From Taibaiella sp. (GTDB taxonomy: Bacteria > Bacteroidota > Bacteroidia > Chitinophagales > Chitinophagaceae), in the NCBI GenBank assembly GCA_019638495.1, contig JAHBTQ010000002.1:558001-622000 (forward strand): a stretch of DNA of 64,000 bases, written 5' to 3'. Below are positions 33,088 through 42,330 of this stretch, in pieces. Each line of letters opens with the position of its first letter. Position 1 is the first letter of the stretch. The position numbers and the translations under genes are program-made. The notes beneath the pieces were generated by a model. The model saw only the letters and a list, made by a program, of their open reading frames with translations, was not told the origin of the DNA and ran no database searches.

Positions 33088-33420
33088 TCCCAATATTTAG
33101 GACGCAAATTTAATCAATTATTGCTGTAGAGCGAATCGACAGTTTGTATGTATAGATTACAAAATGTCTCACAGCAGTTCACAGTTACGGTCCAAACAGT
33201 AGATAATACCAACTCTTGCCTTTAACGCTATATTCTGATATATTCATCGAAATCATGGCATTGCCCCTTAGGGGCTACCTGATTGTGGAAACAAATTGAC
33301 AAGAGTTTCATTGCCTCGTAGCAGGCTAACCGATCGCGTTCACAAAACGCGCCTGTAATCCCCGTATCGAAAGGGAAATGTGTAATTGAGAAATTGAAAG
33401 AACAGGAGATGTTGAGATCT
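33088..33420. other. Intergenic region, promoter of the cysteine desulfurase, otherwise empty
   Basis: About 330 bp. Contains the TAAATTTG box (33105-33112, minus strand) and a small GCCCCTTAGGGGC palindrome near 33255. A leftward frame at 33228-33449 lacks any coding character. Confidence 0.4.
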
Positions 33421-34122
33421 CTAAAACTTCCGCATTTTCCAGACGCCATACATGGCCTCCTTTATGATGTTGCCCGACATTTTAGATACACCTTCCTTAC
33501 GGTCCTGGAACGTAATAGGCACCTCCCCTATCTTAAAGCCCAGCTTCCAGGCGCGGTACTTCATTTCTATCTGGAAGGCATATCCTACAAAATGCACCTC
33601 GTCCAGCGGAATAGTGCTCAGCACCTTCCGGCGATAGCAGATAAAGCCCGCAGTTGGGTCATGTACCGGCATCCATGTTATCATGCGTGTATACATGGCG
33701 CCGCCTTTTGAGATGAATATCCTGTCCCATGGCCAGTTTACTACCCTACCACCCTTCGTGTACCGGGAGCCCACTACCACATCAGCAGTAGTAGTGCAGG
33801 CCTCGTATAGCCTGTTCAGGTCGTCCGGATTGTGAGAAAAGTCTGCGTCCATCTCAAAGATGTACTCATACGAGCGAGCTAATGCCCACTTGAAACCCGC
33901 TATGTAGGCCGTTCCCAGTCCCAGCTTCCCCTGGCGTTCCATTATGTGCAGCGAATCTGAAAACTCCTTCTGAAGCGTTTTCACAATAGTAGCTGTACCA
34001 TCCGGAGATCCGTCGTCCACAATAAGAATATGATACGCACCCGGCAATGAAAAGACCTTTCGGATTATCTTTTCAATATTCTCCTTTTCATTATACGTCG
34101 GTATGATAACAAGCTTATCCAA
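33421..34122 (-). CDS. Polyprenol-phosphate mannosyl/glucosyl transferase, GT2
   Basis: 233 residues. LVIIPTYNEKENIEKIIRKV, ILIVDDGSPDGTATIV, LGLGTAYIAGFKWALARSYE, IFEMDADFSHNP (DxD) and VVGSRYTKGGRVVNWPWDR are those of the DPM1-like (polyprenol monophosphomannose synthase) GT2 group without C-terminal membrane helices. Makes a lipid-linked sugar for later transfer in the envelope. The frame starts at TTG 34122 with no ATG before the first strand. A neighbouring GT39-like enzyme (36.6 kb) would use such a donor. Confidence 0.9.
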   Translation of the reverse strand: MDKLVIIPTYNEKENIEKIIRKVFSLPGAYHILIVDDGSPDGTATIVKTLQKEFSDSLHIMERQGKLGLGTAYIAGFKWALARSYEYIFEMDADFSHNPDDLNRLYEACTTTADVVVGSRYTKGGRVVNWPWDRIFISKGGAMYTRMITWMPVHDPTAGFICYRRKVLSTIPLDEVHFVGYAFQIEMKYRAWKLGFKIGEVPITFQDRKEGVSKMSGNIIKEAMYGVWKMRKF

Positions 34123-34184
34123 TGCAGCGGGGCGAATGAGGTGCCAAAATAAGAATTAAGTGATGAATGAAGGTCAAAATAATG

Positions 34185-34970
34185 CTAAACTTTGAAGCCG
34201 GAGTTCTTAAGCTTCATTCGGTTAAGTATCTCAGATATCTTTTGTTTGGTGTGCAGCGCAAAGTCTGCCTGCATCATCCAGTCATAATATTGTGGCTCCG
34301 CAGTAAACACTTCCTCTACCTTTCGCCCCTTGTATTTTCCGAAGTTGAACACCGGGTGGCCGTCTCGCATTACTATACGCCGTGCGTAGTCCACGTATTC
34401 ATCGGTATTCGTGAATTTGTGTAGCGCCGGCACATCTGCTACCAGGTTATCATAGCGCTCCAGTTGCGCTTCCAGTACATCGATCGTTGCCTCTATATCC
34501 GCTTCCGCACTGTGCGCATTACCCAGTTCCTTGTTGCAATAAAAAGCTACGGCAGCTGAGAGCGTTCGCGCTTCCATTTTAAAGAATATCTGCTGCACAT
34601 CTACCATGTGCCGCTCTGTAAAGTCTACGTCTATACCCACCCGCAAAAACTCCTCTGCCAGCAGCGGCAGATCAAATTTGCTGGAGTTATATCCGCCCAT
34701 GTCACAGCCCTTGATCCAGTCATATAGCTGGTGGGCTATCTGCTTAAATAAAGGCGCGTCTTTCACATCCTCGTCAGAGATGCCGTGGATCTTTGTAGAG
34801 TCAGGCGGAATAGGCATACCCGGGTTCACGCGTTTCACGTATTTGTTACGTGTGCCATCCGGCATCAGCTTCACAAAAGCAAGCTCCACTATCCGGTCGC
34901 GGGCATGGTCAGTGCCCGTAGTTTCCAGGTCAAAGAAAACGATAGGTCTTTTCAGTGCTAGTTTGGGCAT
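34185..34970 (-). CDS. DnaQ-like 3'-5' exonuclease
   Basis: 261 residues. DEDDh exonuclease fold: IVFFDLETTGTDHARDRIVE (ExoI with DxE), YNSSKFDLPLLAEEF (ExoII) and NAHSAEADIEATIDVL (ExoIII with catalytic His and Asp). After residue ~195 a short domain with PVFNFGKYKGRKVEEVF resembles the C-terminal module of PolC-like and exonuclease X-like proteins. Probably acts in DNA repair or RNA turnover, not as the replicase subunit. Its start is 5 bp after the stop of mpl, implying an operon. Confidence 0.9.
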   Translation of the reverse strand: MPKLALKRPIVFFDLETTGTDHARDRIVELAFVKLMPDGTRNKYVKRVNPGMPIPPDSTKIHGISDEDVKDAPLFKQIAHQLYDWIKGCDMGGYNSSKFDLPLLAEEFLRVGIDVDFTERHMVDVQQIFFKMEARTLSAAVAFYCNKELGNAHSAEADIEATIDVLEAQLERYDNLVADVPALHKFTNTDEYVDYARRIVMRDGHPVFNFGKYKGRKVEEVFTAEPQYYDWMMQADFALHTKQKISEILNRMKLKNSGFKV

Positions 34971-34974
34971 AACT

Positions 34975-36339
34975 TTATTTCTGCTGCGAACTTACACCAT
35001 TCCAGTCAATTCCATCGAAAGTTCCCGAACTCATCAGCAGCAGAAACACCGGCTTGCTTGTGCCGCCTATGCGCGCTTGTATATCTTTAAGTAATTCGGG
35101 TGCCGAGTCCACCACATCAAGGTCTGCACGGCCAAAAGCTGCTCTCACAGTGTCTTTTTCCAGGTTAGGCAGTTTCTTTAGCTCCAGCGCATGATGGCTG
35201 AAGAATACTATTGCCTCATCCGAACCATCCATAGTGTTTTTGTATTCGTCAAGGAAAGCGGCATTAAGGCTGCTGAAAGTGTGCAACTCAAAACATGCTA
35301 TGAGATGGTGGGTAGGATACGCCTCACGCACTGCATTCAACGTCGCTTTCAGTTTGCTTGGGGCATGCGCAAAATCTCTGTACACCAGTAGTCCCGGTTC
35401 TTCCTTTACTTTCTCCAGCCTTCTTGCAGCGCCGGTAAATGACGATATTGCTTCAAAGCATTGCTCCTCGCTCATGCCCAGTTCCATACATACGTCTATG
35501 GCAGCCTGCATATTCAGTAGATTATGCCTGCCGAAGACTGACACACGCACCTGGCCACGGGCAGTATCTATCAGCGGGTAGCCATTTTCATAGTGAAATG
35601 AAGGCGTAGCGTAGGCGCGAGCATTGATTTTTCCCCCGTCCCGGCTCATCAGTCTTATCACTTCTTCATCCTCACCATTATAAAAGACCTTCGTGCCCTC
35701 CTCCATGTTCAGCAGGTACTGCTCAAACTGGTTGAAATATATCTCGTAGGTCGGGAATACATTTATATGGTCCCATGCAATGCCGCTTATTACACTTATG
35801 TGGGGATGGTAGAAGAATATCTTCGGCCGCTTCTCCTCTGCCGATGCCGGATATTCGTCACCTTCCAGCACTATGATGGGAGCATCTGTCAGCTTCACCG
35901 AGCTGTCAAACCCAGCAACTTTAGCTCCTACCAGGTAGTCAAAATCTACACCTGCATGCTTCAGCATGTGCATGATCATAGACGTGATAGTGGTCTTACC
36001 ATGACTTCCTGCTACCACTACCCTTTTCTTATCCTTGCTTACTTCATATACATATTGCGGGAATGAGTATACCGGTATTCCGGCAGCCTTGGCCGCCAGC
36101 AGTTCAGGATTATCGCCCTTTGCGTGCATTCCTAATACCACCGCATCGAGGTCCTTAGTTATTTTACCCGGAAACCACCCGAATTCGGCGGGCAACAGAC
36201 CGGCTGCTGCCAGGTTGCTCTTTGCCGGGTCAGTTATTTCGTCATCACTTCCTGTTATGGTGTAGCCTTTTCTATGTAGTGCCAATGCCAGTTGGTGCAT
36301 GATGGCTCCGCCTATCGCTATGAAATGTATCTTTTGCAT
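34975..36339 (-). CDS. mpl: Mpl-type UDP-N-acetylmuramate:peptide ligase
   Basis: 454 residues. Mur ligase family: IHFIAIGGAIMHQLALALHR (Mpl-like N-terminus), ATP-binding GSHGKTTITSMIMH, VLEGDEYPASAEEKRPKIFF, AWDHINVFPTYE, GRHNLLNMQAAI and FAHAPSKLKATLNAVREAYP. Mpl joins recovered tripeptide to UDP-MurNAc in peptidoglycan recycling; MurC is the close alternative, but the IGGAIMHQLA variant of the GIGGxGM motif favours Mpl. TAACTTTG promoter box at 36368-36375. Confidence 0.9.
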   Translation of the reverse strand: MQKIHFIAIGGAIMHQLALALHRKGYTITGSDDEITDPAKSNLAAAGLLPAEFGWFPGKITKDLDAVVLGMHAKGDNPELLAAKAAGIPVYSFPQYVYEVSKDKKRVVVAGSHGKTTITSMIMHMLKHAGVDFDYLVGAKVAGFDSSVKLTDAPIIVLEGDEYPASAEEKRPKIFFYHPHISVISGIAWDHINVFPTYEIYFNQFEQYLLNMEEGTKVFYNGEDEEVIRLMSRDGGKINARAYATPSFHYENGYPLIDTARGQVRVSVFGRHNLLNMQAAIDVCMELGMSEEQCFEAISSFTGAARRLEKVKEEPGLLVYRDFAHAPSKLKATLNAVREAYPTHHLIACFELHTFSSLNAAFLDEYKNTMDGSDEAIVFFSHHALELKKLPNLEKDTVRAAFGRADLDVVDSAPELLKDIQARIGGTSKPVFLLLMSSGTFDGIDWNGVSSQQK

Positions 36340-36367
36340 TTTATCTTCTCTTTTCCCTAACTTCGTA

Positions 36368-36375
36368 CAAAGTTA
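36368..36375 (-). promoter_or_regulatory. -7 box of mpl
   Basis: TAACTTTG on the minus strand, 28 bp before the mpl ATG; exact TAnnTTTG match. Confidence 0.6.
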
Positions 36376-36408
36376 AACGAGCTTTTTACTATCCATAATC
36401 ATTTAGGT

Positions 36409-36543
36409 ATGCAATTGGTAATCAACCTGAAACGTGTTCTGCCCCTTCTAGCAATTGTTACATTGGTACTCGTATCATCTTGTGGCACTAAGAAGTATGG
36501 CTGTCCGGGACACATGTTCACTCCTCCTACGCTCGTTCCTTAG
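36409..36543 (+). CDS. Small lipoprotein (44 residues)
   Basis: Short gene between divergent/convergent neighbours. N-terminal Lys/Arg, hydrophobic core VLPLLAIVTLVLVSSCGTKK with a lipobox ending at Cys25, then a short tail containing YGCPGHMFTPPTLVP. Small lipoproteins with a CGTKKYGCP-type end are common in Bacteroidota; function unknown. The stop lies 20 bp before the end of the convergent GT39-like gene. Confidence 0.7.
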   Translation: MQLVINLKRVLPLLAIVTLVLVSSCGTKKYGCPGHMFTPPTLVP

Positions 36544-36563
36544 TTTCGCCCACCTTCGGCTTT

Positions 36564-38033
36564 TTATTGATCCTTGTACCGGTAAATATAGCAGGCATAG
36601 CCATCGCTGATCTTGTACGGCAATTTCTGTAATACAGCACTGAATGGACCTGTACGATAAGAATCTTCTATCGTTGCTATCAGCTCATAGTGTTCGTTCA
36701 GGAAGTGGATACCCCACGATTCCCTCCATATGTTATCCTTTTTCAGGATCACATACCGTGTTTTATGTGCCAGCACATAGTCCCGCACCTGCTGCGGCAT
36801 GCCGTTCATTTCTGTCGTCAGGTAGGTGCAGTTCTTGTTCCGCGCTATGTAGTAATACTCAAAATCGCCGAATACAGATGTGTTCGGTTCAATGTACTTG
36901 GTAATGACACGTTCATTGGCATACGGGTCATGTTGAGGAATGGTTGCAATGATATAAGCCGCCTTAAACACAAATAATGCTCCAAACCCCGCCAGCAGGA
37001 GATAGTTTCCCGCGGCGATCCATTTTGAACCTTTGATGCGGCTGGCCCCCACGATAATAATAGCCACAAACGGAGTCACAAGCGCGAAGTACCTTCCCTC
37101 CAGCCCACCTGTTACAATAAATGAGAAAGAGACGATTGCAGGCACACTCATCAAAAGTATGTCGGCGTATTCCCTTCCCTTCTTTTGTGCGACTACAAAT
37201 GCGGCACACGCAAGTGCAAAAAGCAGTACGAAGAGGTTATACCTCAGCACAAAGTTCTTTTCCAGGCCCATATGGTCTGTGAGATAGGTAGCATTCCTTG
37301 TATACGTAATGTATTCTGAAACGCCACCAAATGTCGTATACACCCAAACCAGGTAAAGGAATGCAAATGCGCCACCAATGTATACATATCGCATAAAGGC
37401 TTTGAGCCGCTCGCTCTTCTCACTCGCAAGGATATCGTAAACAAAAAACGCGATGTAAACAGGGAAAGCGAATACAAAACGGGGATTTGTAAGTGCCGAA
37501 CAGCAAATAAGAAGACCGGTGAGAACAAGGTACCCTACCGACACCGGTCCCACCCTTTTGCGCCCTGCCAGGAAGGTGATACAAGACAGCAGAAAGAATG
37601 AAAGCCCGATATTGTCCATCCTGCCGCTGTGCAGAAACTGGTTAAAGTTAGGCTCCAGTGCTACTATAGCCACCGTAATTAGTGTCGCCTTTGTTCCCAA
37701 CTTCAGAGCCCGGCATAATACCGATACCAGTAACAGCACGACAAATCCAAAGACCATGTTGGTAATACGTACCGTAAAAATGCCAAGGCCAAATGTTTTG
37801 ATCATGAACGCCTGCCACACAAAGTAGATGGGGCCGTAATTCAGCTTTTCGGCAGGCTCACCCAGTATGCGCACTTGCTCAAAGAGTGTACCGTCTTTCA
37901 TGTACGACTCCGTCATGCTCAGAAACGAGATCTCATCAAACCACGGAAGCGGAGAATAGACCAGTGTGCACAGGTGATAGATAACATAAACCGCAAATGC
38001 GGCAATTAGTAACGCTCGGTTCCTTTTACTCAT
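36564..38033 (-). CDS. GT39/PMT-like membrane glycosyltransferase
   Basis: 489 residues with about ten transmembrane helices. The first periplasmic loop has PWFDEISFLS (Asp-Glu pair typical of GT-C enzymes) and later HSGRMDNIGLSFFLL, the GT39/GT83-type loop. The soluble C-terminus (~375-489) has no named domain. GT-C enzymes use polyprenyl-phosphate sugars at the periplasmic face, to decorate lipids, glycans or proteins. It overlaps the GT2 gene at 38030 by four bases (ATGA), so the lipid-sugar synthase and the transferase are coupled. Confidence 0.85.
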   Translation of the reverse strand: MSKRNRALLIAAFAVYVIYHLCTLVYSPLPWFDEISFLSMTESYMKDGTLFEQVRILGEPAEKLNYGPIYFVWQAFMIKTFGLGIFTVRITNMVFGFVVLLLVSVLCRALKLGTKATLITVAIVALEPNFNQFLHSGRMDNIGLSFFLLSCITFLAGRKRVGPVSVGYLVLTGLLICCSALTNPRFVFAFPVYIAFFVYDILASEKSERLKAFMRYVYIGGAFAFLYLVWVYTTFGGVSEYITYTRNATYLTDHMGLEKNFVLRYNLFVLLFALACAAFVVAQKKGREYADILLMSVPAIVSFSFIVTGGLEGRYFALVTPFVAIIIVGASRIKGSKWIAAGNYLLLAGFGALFVFKAAYIIATIPQHDPYANERVITKYIEPNTSVFGDFEYYYIARNKNCTYLTTEMNGMPQQVRDYVLAHKTRYVILKKDNIWRESWGIHFLNEHYELIATIEDSYRTGPFSAVLQKLPYKISDGYACYIYRYKDQ

Positions 38034-38983
38034 GATTTCTGTTCCACTATTTCAGACTCTACTATTTCCTTCCGCACAATGAACAATGGTCTGCCTTTGA
38101 CCTGGAAAAAGATTCTCAGCACATACTCCCCTATCACCCCCAGGGAAATAAGTTGCACTCCGCTAAAGAGCACAATAGCTATGATGAGTGTAGTGAAGCC
38201 CTGGGGCACGTTATGGTAAAAGAACTTTTGTATCAGTGTATACACCAGGTATAAGAGCGACATCAATATCGAGAACACCCCCATATTGGTAATGAACTTT
38301 ACCGGGAATTCGCTGAAGTTGAAAATACCGTTATAGGCAAGTTTGAATAATTTTTTAATGGAGTACTTAGAGTCACCCGCAGCACGTCCTGCCCGCTCAT
38401 ATTCAAGTCCTATCTGTTTAAACCCTATCCACGTGCGCATGCCCCTGATATATCGGCTCTCTTCCGGCATCTTGTTCAGCACATCTACCACACGTCGGCT
38501 TATCAGCGAGAAGTCACCGCTATCCAGCGGTATGTCTATGTAAGAGATGGAGCGCAATATCCGGTAAAACACGTGATAGGCCATCTTCTTAAAGAATCCC
38601 TCCTTCCTCTTTTTTCTCACTGCATACACCACATCGTAGCCCTCTTTGTACTTCGCGTAGAAGTCTGGCAGCAACTCCGGAGGGTCCTGCAGGTCGCCGT
38701 CCAGTACCATAATGGCTTCTGTTCCCCTGGCTACAGCAAGCCCTGCGGTCAGCGCCATCTGGTGACCATAGTTCCGGGCCAGCAGCACTCCGTGATAACG
38801 TTTGTCGGTCAGCGAAAGTTGCTGAATGAGTTCGGCCGTGTTGTCCCTGCTGCCATCATCTATCAGCACCACCTCTATGGGCATCGGCTGGCTGTCTATC
38901 AGCTTGTTCAGCCGCTCCACCAGTTGTGGCAATACTTCACTTTCATTATACAACGGGATAACAAAAGATATCTGCGGCAGCAT
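38030..38983 (-). CDS. GT2 polyprenyl-phosphate glycosyltransferase with C-terminal membrane helices
   Basis: 317 residues. ISFVIPLYNESEVLPQLVER, VVLIDDGSRDNTAELI, HQMALTAGLAVARG, MVLDGDLQDPPELLPDFYAK (DxD) and RYIRGMRTWIGFKQIGLEYE are those of the GtrB/ArnC/DPMS subgroup; two C-terminal membrane helices (MGVFSILMSLLYLVYTLIQK; FTTLIIAIVLFSGVQLISLG) follow. Transfers a sugar from a nucleotide donor to undecaprenyl phosphate. First gene of a pair with the GT-C enzyme downstream. Confidence 0.93.
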   Translation of the reverse strand: MLPQISFVIPLYNESEVLPQLVERLNKLIDSQPMPIEVVLIDDGSRDNTAELIQQLSLTDKRYHGVLLARNYGHQMALTAGLAVARGTEAIMVLDGDLQDPPELLPDFYAKYKEGYDVVYAVRKKRKEGFFKKMAYHVFYRILRSISYIDIPLDSGDFSLISRRVVDVLNKMPEESRYIRGMRTWIGFKQIGLEYERAGRAAGDSKYSIKKLFKLAYNGIFNFSEFPVKFITNMGVFSILMSLLYLVYTLIQKFFYHNVPQGFTTLIIAIVLFSGVQLISLGVIGEYVLRIFFQVKGRPLFIVRKEIVESEIVEQKS

Positions 38984-39178
38984 GTGCGGTATAATTGTTA
39001 TTTGTTTTATGAACGTAGTCTGATGCCGTTCAAGTGGTAAAGAGGGTGATTATCGCTGCCAAAAGTAGTCGAAAAACTTTATTCTTTCCAGCAACTCCCA
39101 CCACCTTCCTCAACACTACTTTAAGATAATATTTGGGATAGAACAGGTACATTTGCCCACACTTCATTTTTTCTCGCA

Positions 39179-39937
39179 ATGTTTTCGCGCGTTCTGTTCA
39201 TTTGTCTCGTTTTTGCAAGCTTTGCAACTAACGTATTGGCACAGGACGGCAACCGTGCCTTCAGCGATTACCAGTTCTCATCAGAGCGTGTCGCGGCCGC
39301 TTCAAAAAAATATGATGATACCCTTCGTAATGCCTTCAGGAAAAAAGGGCTTGCCTGGCCTCCTGTGGAGATTTACTTGCGTGCTTTTAAGTCCCAGAAC
39401 GAAATGGAACTATGGGCGCGCAATGAGGAGGATGCCGAGTTTCAAAAAGTGAAGACTTACCGCGTTTGTGCCATCTCTGGTACGCTGGGGCCAAAGCGTA
39501 GACAGGGCGATAAGCAGGTGCCTGAAGGGTTTTACTTCATAGACGATTTCAACCCCCGCAGCGACTACCACCTATCCATGCTGCTCAACTACCCTAACTA
39601 TGCCGACCAGATGCAGGGCCACGACAAGCTCGGCGGCGACATCTATATTCACGGTGGCTGCCTCACCGTTGGCTGCCTGCCTATGAACAATGATGGCATT
39701 TGCGAAATATACATGGCATGCCTTCATGCAAAGATCAACGGGCAGGAGTACATACCCGTTCACATCTACCCCACCCGTCTCACAGCCAGGGGAGTTAATT
39801 ACCTGGCTAGCGAATATCACGGGCAGGAGCGGCAACAGCAGTTCTGGGCTTCGCTGCGAAACGAATACGAATACTTCGAAAAGAATCATAAACTATTACC
39901 CGTCATGTACTCACGTGAGGGTACCTATATAAACTGA
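39179..39937 (+). CDS. YafK-like L,D-transpeptidase family protein, exported
   Basis: 252 residues with a signal peptide (VLFICLVFASFATNVLAQD). The YkuD-type core includes YLRAFKSQNEMELWARNEED, PEGFYFIDDFNPRSDYHLSM, and the catalytic IYIHGGCLTVGCLPMNNDG (HxG...GC with the nucleophile Cys). This is the YafK group, which in E. coli cleaves or forms links between peptidoglycan and lipoprotein. Here it is probably a peptidoglycan cross-link enzyme in the periplasm. 12 bp before a DUF4249 lipoprotein gene. Confidence 0.9.
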   Translation: MFSRVLFICLVFASFATNVLAQDGNRAFSDYQFSSERVAAASKKYDDTLRNAFRKKGLAWPPVEIYLRAFKSQNEMELWARNEEDAEFQKVKTYRVCAISGTLGPKRRQGDKQVPEGFYFIDDFNPRSDYHLSMLLNYPNYADQMQGHDKLGGDIYIHGGCLTVGCLPMNNDGICEIYMACLHAKINGQEYIPVHIYPTRLTARGVNYLASEYHGQERQQQFWASLRNEYEYFEKNHKLLPVMYSREGTYIN

Positions 39938-39948
39938 TATCTCCTTTT

Positions 39949-40869
39949 ATGCAAAAACACGCACGCACGCTGCTGATCATGCTGACATCATTCACTACAT
40001 TGATGATCTCCTGCGAGAAAGAAGTGCACATTAATCTTAAAAGCTCTGACCCCCAGGTGGTAGTTCAGGGCCAGATAGAGACGGGTGCCCCACCCTATGT
40101 GATCCTCACCTCCACCATTGGCTTTTTCTCCAAGGTAGACCTAAGCACCTATGAAAAGAGTTTCATTCACGATGCTGTTGTTACCGTTTCAGATGGCACT
40201 AAAACAGTCACCTTAAAGGAATATACTTTCGATACCGGTGCTTCTTTCAGGTTTTCCCTTTATACACTGGACACCACAAATTTCAACCCTGCCAACTTCC
40301 TGTTTGGCGAGAACAACAAGACCTATACACTCAGCATTACTCATGGCGGCAGGACATATACCGGTGTTACAAAAATACCTACGCCACAGGGCATCGATTC
40401 CATGTGGTTCGATGAACCGCTGTTTGCTGGCAACAAAACACCCGACAGCGCCCTCCAGCTTTTTGTAAACTATAAAGACCCCGATACTCCCGGCGATAAT
40501 GTGCGTTACTTCACACAGAGAGGTAATGATATCTTTTACCCTTCAGAGATTTTCAATGACGAGGTGGTCAATGGTAAGCAGGTAAACAAAATTGGTCTTG
40601 TAGCCGGCTATGAAGAAACTTCCGACAAGGCCGACCGCAATCGGGATTCTCTGATCTATTTCTTCCCCGGTGAATCGGTAACGCTCAAGTGGTGCGCTGT
40701 TGATAAAGGTGTTTACACATTTTTTAATACCCTTCAGTTTGCACGCAACTCTGTGGGCAATCCATTTGCATCACCAATTAATCCGACTACCAATATGAGG
40801 AACGGGGCGCTCGGCGTCTGGGCCGGCTATGGCGTCTACGAGCGCACAGCAGTGGTACCACACAAATAG
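39949..40869 (+). CDS. DUF4249 lipoprotein
   Basis: 306 residues. Lipobox LMISCEKEVHINL, then a beta-rich domain: VVVQGQIETGAPPYVILTST, DAVVTVSDGTKTVTL, TYTLSITHGGRTYTGVTKIP, typical of DUF4249. In other Bacteroidota these are usually encoded beside a TonB-dependent receptor; none is here, so it may be an orphan. It shares strand and a 12-bp gap with the L,D-transpeptidase. Function unknown, outer-membrane linked. Confidence 0.87.
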   Translation: MQKHARTLLIMLTSFTTLMISCEKEVHINLKSSDPQVVVQGQIETGAPPYVILTSTIGFFSKVDLSTYEKSFIHDAVVTVSDGTKTVTLKEYTFDTGASFRFSLYTLDTTNFNPANFLFGENNKTYTLSITHGGRTYTGVTKIPTPQGIDSMWFDEPLFAGNKTPDSALQLFVNYKDPDTPGDNVRYFTQRGNDIFYPSEIFNDEVVNGKQVNKIGLVAGYEETSDKADRNRDSLIYFFPGESVTLKWCAVDKGVYTFFNTLQFARNSVGNPFASPINPTTNMRNGALGVWAGYGVYERTAVVPHK

Positions 40870-40941
40870 CTTATGTCCCGAATTTTTCGCAACTTTAACG
40901 CCCATTTGCCGTTTAGGCGGCCTATTATCAATTGACTACGT

Positions 40942-41883
40942 ATGAACGAAACAGAAAAAGTACACTGCCTTATTATAGGCTCCGGCCCTGCGGGTTATAC
41001 CGCTGCTATCTATGCCTCTCGTGCCAACCTGAAACCGGTACTTTACCAGGGTATGCAACCCGGTGGGCAGCTTACGATCACAACAGAAGTTGAGAACTAC
41101 CCAGGTTACCCCAACGGTATCATGGGCCCGCAGATGATGGTCGATTTCGAACAGCAGGCGCAGCGCATGGGTGCAGATATCCGCTGGGGCATGGCTACTA
41201 AAGTAGATTTTTCGTCACGCCCACTTAAGGTGGAAATAGACGAGGAAAAGTGGATAGAAGCAGACTCAGTTATCATAGCTACAGGTGCATCTGCAAAGTG
41301 GCTGGGCCTGGAATCTGAGCAGCGCCTGAATGGTCATGGTGTTTCAGCTTGTGCAGTTTGCGATGGCTTCTTCTTCAAAGGACAGGAAGTTGCAATTGTA
41401 GGTGCTGGTGACACTGCTTGCGAAGAGGCTCTTTACCTTTCTAAGCTTTGCAGCAACGTACATATGATAGTGCGTCGTGGTGAAATGCGCGCAAGCAAGG
41501 TGATGCAGGAGCGTGTGCTCAAAACATCAAACATCAAGGTTTACTGGAATTCCGAAACACTGGAAGTGATGGGCGATGCCAAGGTAGACAGCATCCGTTT
41601 GCTTAATAGCGTCACAAAACAAGAAACAATTGTACCCGTTAAGGCGTTTTTCGTAGCCATCGGCCACCAGCCAAATTCTTCCATCTTCAACGGCATATTG
41701 GACATGGACGATCAGGGCTATCTCATCACCGCGCCCGGCACTTCCCGCACAAACATTGAAGGCGTCTTCGCTTGCGGTGATGTACAGGATAAGATATACC
41801 GCCAGGCAGTTACTGCCGCCGGTTCAGGCTGCATGGCCGCGCTCGATGCAGAGCGTTACCTCGGTGCTATGGGTTTGCATTAA
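40942..41883 (+). CDS. trxB: Thioredoxin reductase
   Basis: 313 residues. FAD/NADPH enzyme that keeps thioredoxin reduced. FAD-binding GSGPAGYTAAIYASRA, TEVENYPGYPNGIMGP, redox-active CAVCDGFFFKGQEVAIVGAG with NADPH-binding GAGDTACEEALYLSKL, and FACGDVQDKIYRQAVTAAGS near the end. Standard length. A strong terminator follows. Confidence 0.97.
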   Translation: MNETEKVHCLIIGSGPAGYTAAIYASRANLKPVLYQGMQPGGQLTITTEVENYPGYPNGIMGPQMMVDFEQQAQRMGADIRWGMATKVDFSSRPLKVEIDEEKWIEADSVIIATGASAKWLGLESEQRLNGHGVSACAVCDGFFFKGQEVAIVGAGDTACEEALYLSKLCSNVHMIVRRGEMRASKVMQERVLKTSNIKVYWNSETLEVMGDAKVDSIRLLNSVTKQETIVPVKAFFVAIGHQPNSSIFNGILDMDDQGYLITAPGTSRTNIEGVFACGDVQDKIYRQAVTAAGSGCMAALDAERYLGAMGLH

Positions 41884-41910
41884 TAACAACAACAAGTACA
41901 AAGCATAATC

Positions 41911-41936
41911 AAAGCCGGGCCGCACAGCCCGGCTTT
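41911..41936 (+). terminator. Terminator after trxB
   Basis: AAAGCCGGGC-CGCACA-GCCCGGCTTT, perfect 10-bp stem, 27 bp after the stop codon. Confidence 0.85.
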
Positions 41937-42047
41937 GTACTTTTCAAACTTAAGCCCGATAGTTCTTGAGGTAACACCCCTGCGACTTAACTGGCGCAGG
42001 TTTGGCGCGTAGCCCGGAGTCCAGCCAACCTGTTCCCCACATAAGAT

Positions 42048-42324
42048 GGCGGTCGCGGACCGCCTATTATGGTTCCGTCGGCGCGCACTCAACCTCTCCG
42101 TTTGTCATGGTAAGAGGAGAATAGTTTGCCCTTCCACCATAATGCCATTGACGAAATAATCTTAGCCCTCAAGCTAAATCAAGGCAAGCTGTCCTCCTGG
42201 CAAGGAGGACAGGTTTTCAAAAAGCGAAGTCTTTTTGAAAACCAGGTGGTCTAAGCGCTCATTCGACCCTGCCTACCGGACAGGCAGGCCCACCCTCTCC
42301 TTCGGAGAGGGCCGGGGAGAGGTC
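42048..42324. repeat. Cluster of dispersed palindromic repeats
   Basis: No gene. Successive hairpins: GGCGGTC-GCG-GACCGCC (42048-42064), GTCCTCC-TGGCAA-GGAGGAC (42191-42210), GGTTTTCAAAAAG-CGAAGT-CTTTTTGAAAACC (42212-42243), CCTGCC-TACCGGACA-GGCAGG (about 42268-42288), and CCTCTCC-TTC-GGAGAGG (about 42294-42310) followed by GCCGGGGAGAGGTC. All look like interspersed Bacteroidota repeats that have accumulated in this gap. Confidence 0.7.
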
Positions 42325-42330
42325 TCTCTC

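Noticed and set aside
33228..33449. 73-residue leftward frame between the GT2 and desulfurase genes
   Set aside because: No conserved pattern, odd composition, overlaps the end of the GT2 gene.
38573..39040. 155-residue frame opposite the GT2 gene
   Set aside because: Wholly antisense to a clear glycosyltransferase with better family motifs.
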